A DNA stretch of 19,289 nucleotides. It comes from CAYFUR01 sp964346275 (GTDB lineage: Bacteria; Sumerlaeota; Sumerlaeia; SLMS01). Position 1 is the stretch's first letter. Each line of letters starts with the position of its first letter. The position numbers and the translations under genes were made by a program. Shown here piece by piece: positions 1 to 6,500 of the stretch. The stretch lies in the NCBI GenBank assembly GCA_964346275.1, contig CAYFUR010000072.1, positions 1-19,289 of the forward strand. Direction: 5' to 3'. Below the pieces are notes generated by a model. The model was not told where the DNA came from and did no database searches. It was given only the letters and a program-made list of their open reading frames with translations.

Positions 1-521
1 GGTATTCTTTCTCGCCAAAATTGACAATGATCCGGGTTCCGTCTTCCCAGGTTGTTTCCTGGACGAGTTTGTCCTCCGTGAGATAGCGGAAACCTGTTAA
101 AGCGGAGAAGCCAAGGCGCTTGTGCACGGGACTCCACCGAGAGGTATGCTCTTTGAGCTTCGGTCGCCGGTCTTCCAGCGTTGTATAGTTCAAATGGACC
201 ATGGGGGGGCACATCCAAAGTAGTTCAAATAACTCGATGCGATCCACAAGGTCCGGATATTTGAAATGCCCGTTGGACCAGTGGTGCGTTGTCACAACGG
301 CGTCATGGAAAGCTGCCTGGAAAAGAGGGATCCGCACCGTGGGGTCATAATTTAGTTTCTGGTATTTCTCTTTCAGGGGAATGGGCTTGAAATTGATTTC
401 TGGTTCCTCCGGGGAATAATGACGGCGCCGGCGCCGTCGATCACCACCGTCTCGGAGAATGACAGGCTCGCGCTCAGCAAACAGGCAGGCAGCAGAAAAA
501 AATAAAATGATGTCGTGGCAT
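1..521 (-). pseudogene. Broken glycoside hydrolase gene (DUF5696-like C-terminal region), runs off left edge
   Basis: From about 418 down to 1 one minus-strand frame is open and reads like the C-terminal part of large DUF5696-type glycoside hydrolases. It has a segment of the form PLFQAAFHDAVVTTHHW, then ELLWMCPPM, then FRYLTEDKLVQETTWEDG and IVNFGEKEY. No start codon precedes it in this frame, and the several hundred residues normally upstream are absent. At 519-521 an ATG with a good ribosome site (GGGGAG) opens a signal-peptide-like sequence (MPRHHFIFF). That frame stops after 15 codons. A one-base change in the run of seven T (496-502 on plus) would extend it to a normal signal peptide (LLPACLLSASLSFSETVVIDGAG). 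The head and tail frames meet near a perfect palindrome at 421-438. I infer a gene with an internal deletion plus frameshift, or an assembly join. Confidence 0.5.
421..438. repeat. 18-bp perfect palindrome at the glycoside hydrolase break
   Basis: GACGGCGCCGGCGCCGTC equals its own reverse complement. It lies where the signal-peptide frame and the hydrolase C-terminal frame of the broken gene meet, so it may mark a deletion junction or a hard-to-assemble site. Confidence 0.75.
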
Positions 522-643
522 GGAAGTCTCCCCGCCGCGCAAAAAGCATTCGCGAGGAGAAAGATGGGCCGTGGCGAAGAAGGTCAACCGCGATGAATCC
601 ATGAGAAAACCGACTGATGGCCGTGGATCGACTCTGCGGGCGG

Positions 644-1108
644 CTACTCCACGTCCCCCTTTTCGCGGAGCTTCTTCGTCGCTTCCTCGTTGGGCGTAAA
701 GCGCAGGTCCATCTTGCTGTCGTCGAGTAAAAGGGCCGACATGTCCGATTCGATGGTGAGCGTCTTGGGGCGGAAGTCCCTGGGCGCCTGCGAGAGAATG
801 CCGCCGCCTTCGCTTGTCTGGGCGGGCTCCGGCGCGAGATCGAGCTGCTGGCCCTTGACCGTCCATTTCCCTTTTTCCACACCGGCGAGCATGAGCACGC
901 GGGGCTCGATGATGAGAAAACGGTAGGTGCCGTCGGAGAGCAATTCGAGCTGCGCTTTCACGCCCTGCTCTCCGGCGGAGGCGTGGAAAGTGCCCTCGCC
1001 GAGCCAGGCGCCATCCAGACTGGTACGCGGGTCGGCGCCTCGCTCGCCGCAACCAATGGCGGCGGTTGAAACCAGGAAAATCAAGGCACTCAGAATCGCG
1101 AGACGCAT
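644..1108 (-). CDS. Small lipoprotein of unknown function
   Basis: The 154-residue product starts with a lipoprotein signal (MRLAILSALIFLVSTAAIGC) whose lipobox AAIGC would be lipidated on Cys20, so it is probably membrane-anchored outside the cytoplasm. The ATG at 1106-1108 is preferred over an in-frame ATG 33 bases upstream because GGAGAA sits eight bases before it and the signal peptide then begins at residue 1. The mature part has alternating beta-strand character (SLDGAWLGEG, LLSDGTYRFLII, KGKWTVKGQQLDL), resembling small lipocalin-like barrels. I cannot name a family. It ends with a charged tail (EEATKKLREKGDVE). It lies 106 bases downstream of the ZIP transporter gene on the same strand and may be co-transcribed with it; a role in metal handling would be guesswork. 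Confidence 0.75.
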   Translation of the reverse strand: MRLAILSALIFLVSTAAIGCGERGADPRTSLDGAWLGEGTFHASAGEQGVKAQLELLSDGTYRFLIIEPRVLMLAGVEKGKWTVKGQQLDLAPEPAQTSEGGGILSQAPRDFRPKTLTIESDMSALLLDDSKMDLRFTPNEEATKKLREKGDVE

Positions 1109-1214
1109 GATCGGCTTCTCCACCGGGCAAGCACCCGGCATGGGATGGTCAGGCTTTCAGGGAAGGAGATGACTGATCAAGGGAACGATGGCAAGAAGAG
1201 AAGAGACGCATCTG

Positions 1215-1958
1215 TTAGTGGGCGAGCACGAGCATCTGGAACGCCATCATAGCCAGAAAGGCAAGGGTTACAGCCGATGCGGCGGAACCCTTTTCTACTT
1301 TATCCAAAGCATCGGGATAGAGTTCGGAAAAAACCATCCAGATCATGGCCCCGGCTGCCAGTCCGAGTCCAACTGGCAGAAACGGGCGGAATGTTTCAAC
1401 GAACAGGTAGGCGGGCAGGGCCATAATCGGCTGCGGCAAGCTGGTGAAAATGGCCCAAAGGCCAGCCTTCCACACGGGAGATCCGCGTGGCACGAGAACC
1501 AGCGCGATAGCCAGCCCCTCCGGCACGTTGTGGAACGCGATTGCAGTGGTGATGAAGGCCCCGAGCCCTTCAGAGCCGGCAAAGGAGACACCGACACCGA
1601 CTCCCTCGGCAAAGGAATGCGCGGTCATAATGCCAAGAATCAACAGCGCCTTGGTTGCACTCGCACCCTGCAACTCGGCGATTTCGACATCGCCGGAGCG
1701 TGACAACAGCCGGTCTGCGAAGACAATCAAAGCCAAGCCTGCCAGAGCGCCCAATATCGTCAGCTTGATGTTCAGCGATACGCCTTCGGCGATCAAGCTG
1801 TGGCTGGCGGCCAGCATCAGCCCGGCGGCGAGGCCATTTGACCAGCCTATGGCACGAGCGCTGAGGTTTTTGACGAACACGAAAGGCACCGCGCCGACAC
1901 CAGTCATGATCGCAGTGAGCAGTGCCGCTGAGGTGACGATGAGGAGAGAGGCTTCCAT
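1215..1958 (-). CDS. ZIP-family divalent metal transporter
   Basis: This 247-residue integral membrane protein has about eight hydrophobic segments, the usual ZIP topology and length. ZIP proteins move zinc, iron or manganese into the cytoplasm. The two metal-site helices are visible: TM4 carries H114-S-F-A-E118-G and TM5 carries H143-N-V-P-E147-G, the ZupT/GufA-type pattern. In TM4 the usual HNxPEG is changed to HSFAEG, so one Asn and the Pro are lost while the His and Glu ligands remain. The ATG at 1956-1958 has AAAGGAA about eight bases upstream. The region between TM3 and TM4 is short and has no histidine-rich loop. Substrate cannot be told from sequence. It may share a transcript with the lipoprotein gene downstream. 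Confidence 0.88.
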   Translation of the reverse strand: MEASLLIVTSAALLTAIMTGVGAVPFVFVKNLSARAIGWSNGLAAGLMLAASHSLIAEGVSLNIKLTILGALAGLALIVFADRLLSRSGDVEIAELQGASATKALLILGIMTAHSFAEGVGVGVSFAGSEGLGAFITTAIAFHNVPEGLAIALVLVPRGSPVWKAGLWAIFTSLPQPIMALPAYLFVETFRPFLPVGLGLAAGAMIWMVFSELYPDALDKVEKGSAASAVTLAFLAMMAFQMLVLAH

Positions 1959-2060
1959 CAGCTCGTTCCTTTCGAGAACCGGGCGCTGAGGCCAATGCCA
2001 TAAGCGGGCCGATGTCGAAAAGAGGCTGAACGAGGCACTTTCTGCTCTGAATTGACCCGA

Positions 2061-2489
2061 TTAATCCCCCTGCAACTTCTGAACGTCCGCAGTCACAAAG
2101 AGAAGGAAAGAGTATTTCTTCACTTCCTCGTGCTCGCGCCGGAAGGCGCTGCCGATGAAGGGGAGATCACTGAGAATCGGCGTGCGCGACTCCATTGTCG
2201 TGCGTTGTTCTCCGCCCTTCGANNNNNNNNNNNNNNNNNNNNNNNNNNNNNNNNNNNNNNNNNNNNNNNNNNNNNNNNNNNNNNNNNNNNNNNNNNNNNN
2301 NNNNNNNNNNNNNNNNNNNNNNAATTCCGGCGAGAGTTCTTTCGCCTGGTCCTGGTCCACATAAACGACTCGGAACTGGACCGATGCCATGGTCAGGGGG
2401 TCCTGCGCGGCCGCATCCTTCTCTTTCTTCTCGGCCCGGGCGAAGGACGCCGTAATCAGCAGTGCGAGGACCAGCAGGGCGTATCTCAT
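2061..2489 (-). CDS. Small exported protein with a secretin-like C-terminal motif (interrupted by gap)
   Basis: The ATG at 2487-2489 begins a clear signal peptide (MRYALLVLALLITASFARA, then EKKEKDA). A short stretch (DPLTMASVQFRVVYVDQDQAKEL) precedes the scaffold gap. After the gap comes TPILSDLPFIGSAFRR and then KKYSFLLFVTADV. This matches the end of type II/III secretin domains, where a P-x-L-x-D-x-P-x-I/L-G-x-x-F motif is followed by a strand ending in 'vfvTp'. Counting the 100 N the protein would be about 142 residues, far below the 400-700 of a secretin, so it is not a normal outer-membrane pore. It may be an orphan secretin-fold fragment, or the gap may hide more sequence. A longer in-frame start at 2555 falls inside a hairpin and is unlikely. 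No other secretion genes are nearby. Confidence 0.6.
   Translation of the reverse strand: MRYALLVLALLITASFARAEKKEKDAAAQDPLTMASVQFRVVYVDQDQAKELSPEXXXXXXXXXXXXXXXXXXXXXXXXXXXXXXXXXXSKGGEQRTTMESRTPILSDLPFIGSAFRREHEEVKKYSFLLFVTADVQKLQGD
2223..2322. other. Scaffold gap of 100 N
   Basis: Exactly 100 undetermined bases inside the secretin-tail gene. The length is probably a placeholder, so the gene's true size is unknown, although both flanks happen to stay in one frame. Confidence 0.95.
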
Positions 2490-2532
2490 GATCGGCTCTC
2501 TCGATTCGGTTTTCGGGGGCAGGGCAAAGAAT

Positions 2533-2561
2533 AACCCCTCGCCATGGATCAGCAAGGGGTT
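2533..2561 (-). terminator. Possible terminator of the doe operon
   Basis: AACCCCT (2533-2539) and AGGGGTT (2555-2561) form a 7-bp stem with a 15-base loop, about 30 bases after the aldehyde dehydrogenase stop. On the minus strand the hairpin is followed by ATTCTTT, a weak U tract. On the plus strand a better tract (TTCTTCTTTT) follows, but no plus-strand gene ends here. Confidence 0.45.
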
Positions 2562-2591
2562 TTCTTCTTTTGAATTTGATTTTCAGGGTGG

Positions 2592-3971
2592 CTATCCGTC
2601 GGTTTTCGGTCCGACCCAGACCTGCTGGGTGTTGACGAATTCCTTGATGCCGTGGGGTCCGAGTTCCTTGCCATAGCCGCTGCGCTTGACGCCGCCGCTG
2701 GGAAGGCGCGGATCGGTTTTGACGATGCCATTGACGGCGACCTGGCCCGCCGCAATACGCCGCGTCATGGCTTCGCCGCGCCCGGCGCTGGTCCACACGC
2801 TGGCCGCCAGTCCATAGGGCGTGTCGTTGGCGATGGCGATGGCCTCCTCTTCATCCCTGGCGCGCAGAACAACGGCCACGGGCCCGAATGTCTCCTCGCG
2901 GCAGGCGGTCATATCCGGGGTGACATCGGTCAGCAGTGTCACGGGATAAAAATATCCGGGGCCATCGGGCATCTCGCCGCCGAGATGGCACGTGGCCCCT
3001 GCCTGGATCGTTTCCGTAACCTGGCGATGAAGGCCTTCGCGCAGATCTTCGCGGGCGATGGGACCGATGTCGGTGGATTCCTCGCCTGGATCGCCCACGA
3101 CAAGTTTGGCCAGGCGCTCGCGGAGTTTCTCCACCAGCTCGTCGTGTATAGGCGCCTCGGCGATGATGCGCTTCGCCGCGATGCAGGACTGGCCCGCGTT
3201 GATAACGCGCGAAAGCGCAATGATGTCCGCCGCCTTGTCGAGGTCCGCATCGGCCAGCACGATACAGGGATCGGAACCGCCGAGTTCCAGAACGGTCGGC
3301 TTGATTTCGGACGCGGCGGCGGATGCCACCGCCGATCCGCCGCGGCTGGAGCCGGTGAATGAAACACCACGGACGCGCGGGTCGCGAATGGCTGCCTCCA
3401 CGTCGGGCGTGGCCAGGGGCAGGTTCTGAAAAATGTTCCTCGGCACGCCTTCCGCCTCGAACAGCGAGGCGATCGTTTCCGCGCATCCAGGCACATGGGG
3501 GTCGTGTTTCATGACGCAGGTGTTGCCCGCCATGAGCGTTGGCGCACAAAACCGAAACGCAATCCAAAACGGAGCGTTCCAGGGCAGAATGCCGAGGATG
3601 ACGCCGAGGGGAAGGTGCTGGACATAGCTGCGCGTGGCGTCGGAGGGAAGCATCTCCCGCGCGAGGTATTGCTCGGCATTGTCGGCGTAGTGCTCCGCGC
3701 ACCAGGCGCTCTTCAGCACTTCGCCGCGGGCTTCCTTGATCGGCTTGCCCATCTCCTCTGTCATGACGGGCGCGAGCGCATCCACGTCGTCGCGCATGCG
3801 TTTTGCCACCGAACGGAGGACACCCGCGCGCTCCGCGAAAGTGGTCTGGCTCCAACTGGCAAAGGCTTCCTGGCCCTGGCCGATAATCTGTTGCATTTCT
3901 TCGTTCGTTGCGGCGGCGACGCTACGAATCTCCGCCCCCGTCGCCGGATTGATAGCCTTCAGCACTTTCAT
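2592..3971 (-). CDS. doeC: NAD(P)-dependent aldehyde dehydrogenase, probable aspartate-semialdehyde dehydrogenase DoeC
   Basis: The 459-residue protein is a full-length aldehyde dehydrogenase close to the Sad/YneI-GabD succinate-semialdehyde dehydrogenase group. Visible are the oxyanion Asn in ILPWN132APFW, cofactor Lys155 (MKHDP), the Rossmann segment FTGSSRGG near 205, the general base Glu229 (LELGGSDP), nucleophile Cys263 (NAGQSC) and EETFGPVA near 370. Alone it would be called succinate-semialdehyde dehydrogenase. As last gene of the operon its likely substrate is L-aspartate beta-semialdehyde made by the aminotransferase, oxidised to aspartate. In known ectoine clusters this gene is called doeC or ssd. 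Its ATG at 3969-3971 lies 50 bases inside the end of the preceding M24 gene and has its own ribosome site (GAGAGGAT). The specificity assignment rests on context. Confidence 0.75.
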   Translation of the reverse strand: MKVLKAINPATGAEIRSVAAATNEEMQQIIGQGQEAFASWSQTTFAERAGVLRSVAKRMRDDVDALAPVMTEEMGKPIKEARGEVLKSAWCAEHYADNAEQYLAREMLPSDATRSYVQHLPLGVILGILPWNAPFWIAFRFCAPTLMAGNTCVMKHDPHVPGCAETIASLFEAEGVPRNIFQNLPLATPDVEAAIRDPRVRGVSFTGSSRGGSAVASAAASEIKPTVLELGGSDPCIVLADADLDKAADIIALSRVINAGQSCIAAKRIIAEAPIHDELVEKLRERLAKLVVGDPGEESTDIGPIAREDLREGLHRQVTETIQAGATCHLGGEMPDGPGYFYPVTLLTDVTPDMTACREETFGPVAVVLRARDEEEAIAIANDTPYGLAASVWTSAGRGEAMTRRIAAGQVAVNGIVKTDPRLPSGGVKRSGYGKELGPHGIKEFVNTQQVWVGPKTDG

Positions 3972-5238
3972 GCAATATCCTCTCGTTCAAATCTTGCGCG
4001 GCCTGGCGCGGGTTGGTCTCTTGATCCCATTCCGCGGGCGGCGCCATCCGGACTTGCGAGCCATTGGAGGAGGGGGATGGCTTGACGACGAAATCTTCCT
4101 CCAGGGTGAAGAAGGATTCGCAGCTCCGTTCGGTGACATGAATCGTGTCGGAAACGCCGACCGTCTTGTCACCATCCACTCCCCACATCCAGGGGATAAT
4201 GTGGATTGTCATGCCTTCCTCGATGATAGAAGAGTCGCCTTGTTTCAAGCTGAGTATATATCCTTCGTCCCAGCTTGGCGGAAAAGCGATACCGATGGAA
4301 TAGCCCGAGCGCGTGATGAGCACCGCGCCGAGATCGTTATCGCTGATGATGTTTCGGACAAGATTATCCACGTCGGACACTGTGACGCCGGGGCGGATGA
4401 ATTTCTTTGCCTGCTCGAGAGCGAGCTTCATCTTCTCCTGCGCCTTAAACATGGAATCGGTTAGCCCGCCAAGAACGACCGTGCGCATCATGGCCGTGTG
4501 ATAGCGGCGATAGCACCCGGCGACTTCCAGAAAGATGTGTTCGCCGGGCTGGACAATTCTTCCTTCCCAGGTTGCATGGCCAATCATTGTGCGCGGCCCC
4601 GACGTCACATAGGGCATGACTGAGGGGAACTCGCCCCCCATGCGGAACATGCCGGCGCTGATCGCCGCGCCGATTTCGTTTTCCGTCACACCGGCCTTGG
4701 CTGCTTCGAATCCCGCTTTCATTCCCGCTTCCGTGGCGAGAGCCGCTCGGCGCATGATTTCGATTTCATGCTGGGATTTTCGCTTTCGGCCTTCCTCCAC
4801 AATCCCAAAGCAATCCAGCAGACATCCCCTGGTGAAACGTGTGTGGATATAGTCCTGGTGATAGGCGGGGAAATAGTAACTGTTGCGCTCGTATCCGATG
4901 CATTTATCGGTAAGCCCGAACTCGCGGATACTTTCCACCAGCATCTGGATCGCATCGCCCGTGTCGGTATAGGGCCGCGTTTGTTCCACCCAGGTGCGCG
5001 CCCAGACGTTGCTCTCCTCCATGGCGCGCGTGATCATGAATGGTTCGCTGTCCAGCGGCACCACCAACGCCTGGAAGAAGGAATATCCCGTGGTCTGATA
5101 GTCCGTCAGGTACATCAGGTTTTCCGGGTCGGTGATGATGACCGCATCGAGGAGCCGGCGCTCCATGCGTTGGCGCAGCTCCGTCAATCTCCGCTCGTAT
5201 TCCTCGAACGGAAAGGTCATGTCGTCGCGTTTTCTCAT
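3922..5238 (-). CDS. doeA: Ectoine hydrolase-like M24 family protein (DoeA/EutD)
   Basis: The 438-residue protein has the creatinase N-terminal domain (about 1-155) and the M24 'pita-bread' domain (about 160-395). All five metal ligands of true M24 peptidases look lost. The two Asp positions read L-E238-V-A-G and H-T-A249-M-M-R-T, the His motif is GYSIGIAFPP instead of GHGIG, the first Glu region reads HIIPWMW instead of VEPG, and the last is VSDTI instead of IED. This metal-free pattern is that of ectoine hydrolase DoeA/EutD, which opens ectoine to N-acetyl-2,4-diaminobutyrate by covalent catalysis through a Glu. RYHTAMMRT and GAVLITRSGYSIG also recall that family. Its ATG overlaps the aminotransferase stop as ATGA. 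A tail of about 40 residues (after VVKPSPSSN) extends past the fold and overlaps doeC by 50 bases. An Xaa-Pro dipeptidase is less likely given the missing metal site. Confidence 0.75.
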   Translation of the reverse strand: MRKRDDMTFPFEEYERRLTELRQRMERRLLDAVIITDPENLMYLTDYQTTGYSFFQALVVPLDSEPFMITRAMEESNVWARTWVEQTRPYTDTGDAIQMLVESIREFGLTDKCIGYERNSYYFPAYHQDYIHTRFTRGCLLDCFGIVEEGRKRKSQHEIEIMRRAALATEAGMKAGFEAAKAGVTENEIGAAISAGMFRMGGEFPSVMPYVTSGPRTMIGHATWEGRIVQPGEHIFLEVAGCYRRYHTAMMRTVVLGGLTDSMFKAQEKMKLALEQAKKFIRPGVTVSDVDNLVRNIISDNDLGAVLITRSGYSIGIAFPPSWDEGYILSLKQGDSSIIEEGMTIHIIPWMWGVDGDKTVGVSDTIHVTERSCESFFTLEEDFVVKPSPSSNGSQVRMAPPAEWDQETNPRQAAQDLNERILHESAEGYQSGDGGGDS

Positions 5239-6500
5239 GATCCCTTCATGGCCTCATCAATGGACTTGGAGAGGATTTGCAATCCCTCTTCCAGCTCCGA
5301 TTCAGGAATGGTCAGGGGCGGGATGAGTTTAATCACGCGGCCGCCGGTGCCACAGGGCCCGACCAGCAGGCCGTGTTCGAAACATGTCTTTGCGATCGCT
5401 TTCGACGTCGTCCCGTCACCGATGTCTATACCCTGCATCATGCCGCGTCCACGCACGTCCAGGTTATGGCCAGAATGCTTCTTTGCGGCTTCCTCGAGGA
5501 CTTCGCGCATCCGCGCTCCTTTGCTGCGGACTTCGGCCATGAAGGAATCATCTTTAAAATAAGACATCGCAACGCGTCCCGCGACAAAAGAGAAACCCTG
5601 GCCGCGAAACGTGCCGGTGTGTTCGCTCGGTTGCCAGTGCTTGTCGTGCTCGGGCTTGACCAGGTTCATGGCGAGCGGCGTCCCGAAGCCGCCAATGCCT
5701 TTCGCAAGAGTGACGATATCCGGGTCCAGGTCCATGCCGTCGAAACTGAAGTAAGATCCCGTGCGGCCACAACCGGCCTGGATGTCGTCGATGATCAGAA
5801 GCGCGTCGTTTTCATGGGCGAGTTGCTGGATCGCATGGAGCCATTCCTTGCTGGCAACATGGACGCCGCCCTCGGCCTGAATCACCTCGATGAGGATTGC
5901 GGCGGGCTTTTCCAGGCCGCTGGAGGAATCGGCGAGGGCGCAACGGAACTCGTTGATCTGGTCGATGCCTCCGCCGGGGGAATCCTCAAAGGGAAGGTGA
6001 ACGACGTGTTCCAGCGGCACGCCAGCGGCGTTGCGGAAGTAAGAGTTCGCCGTGCAGGAAAGCGCACCCAGCGTCATGCCATGGAAGCCATGGCTGAAAG
6101 CCACGATGGATGAACGGCCCGTCACGCGGCGGGCGAGTTTCAACGCCGCCTCGACCGCGTTGGTTCCCGTGGGGCCCATGAACTGAAACTTATAATGCAT
6201 CTTGCGCGGCTCGAGGATTGTCTTTACAAACGCTTCGAGGAAATCGCGCTTCCACGTCGTATACATGTCGAGGCTGTGGGCGACGCCGTCGGACTCAATG
6301 AACTCGATCAGCGCCTTCTTCATCTTCGGATTGTTGTGGCCGAAATTCAGGACGCCCGCNNNNNNNNNNNNNNNNNNNNNNNNNNNNNNNNNNNNNNNNN
6401 NNNNNNNNNNNNNNNNNNNNNNNNNNNNNNNNNNNNNNNNNNNNNNNNNNNNNNNNNNNAGCTTTTTTAAGTGTGTGATGAGTCGAGCGCCGTTGGCCAC
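5235..6500 (-). CDS. doeD: EctB-like class III aminotransferase, probable diaminobutyrate transaminase DoeD (gap near N-terminus)
   Basis: This PLP-dependent class III aminotransferase closely follows the EctB/DoeD pattern: AGVLNFGHNNP, SDGVAHSLDMYT, FMGPTGTNAVEAALKLAR, SHGFHGMTLGAL, LLIIDDIQAGCGRTG with the PLP-binding Asp, the catalytic Lys in VTLAKGIGGFG, and HTGTFRGQGFSFV. In ectoine catabolism it would deaminate L-2,4-diaminobutyrate to aspartate semialdehyde. No ectA or ectC is nearby, and a hydrolase and deacetylase are, so catabolism fits better than synthesis. About 34 residues before AGVLN are lost in a gap. The start is uncertain: GTG at 6498-6500 abuts the TGA of the deacetylase gene with no spacing, and a TTG in another frame is possible. 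The length (about 421 residues with the gap) matches EctB. It overlaps doeA by 4 bases. Confidence 0.8.
   Translation of the reverse strand: MANGARLITHLKKXXXXXXXXXXXXXXXXXXXXXXXXXXXXXXXXXXAGVLNFGHNNPKMKKALIEFIESDGVAHSLDMYTTWKRDFLEAFVKTILEPRKMHYKFQFMGPTGTNAVEAALKLARRVTGRSSIVAFSHGFHGMTLGALSCTANSYFRNAAGVPLEHVVHLPFEDSPGGGIDQINEFRCALADSSSGLEKPAAILIEVIQAEGGVHVASKEWLHAIQQLAHENDALLIIDDIQAGCGRTGSYFSFDGMDLDPDIVTLAKGIGGFGTPLAMNLVKPEHDKHWQPSEHTGTFRGQGFSFVAGRVAMSYFKDDSFMAEVRSKGARMREVLEEAAKKHSGHNLDVRGRGMMQGIDIGDGTTSKAIAKTCFEHGLLVGPCGTGGRVIKLIPPLTIPESELEEGLQILSKSIDEAMKGS
6360..6459. other. Scaffold gap of 100 N
   Basis: Exactly 100 undetermined bases inside the N-terminal coding part of the EctB-like aminotransferase. 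The true gap length is unknown. Confidence 0.95.

Noticed and set aside
1109..1140. CCGGG-CAAGCA-CCCGG hairpin between the lipoprotein and ZIP genes
   Set aside because: Five-base stem without a U tract on either strand; not supportable as a terminator.
5235..6500. Reading the aminotransferase as EctB of an ectoine synthesis operon
   Set aside because: No ectA (acetyltransferase) or ectC (ectoine synthase) is present; the neighbours are a hydrolase, a deacetylase and a dehydrogenase, which fit breakdown.
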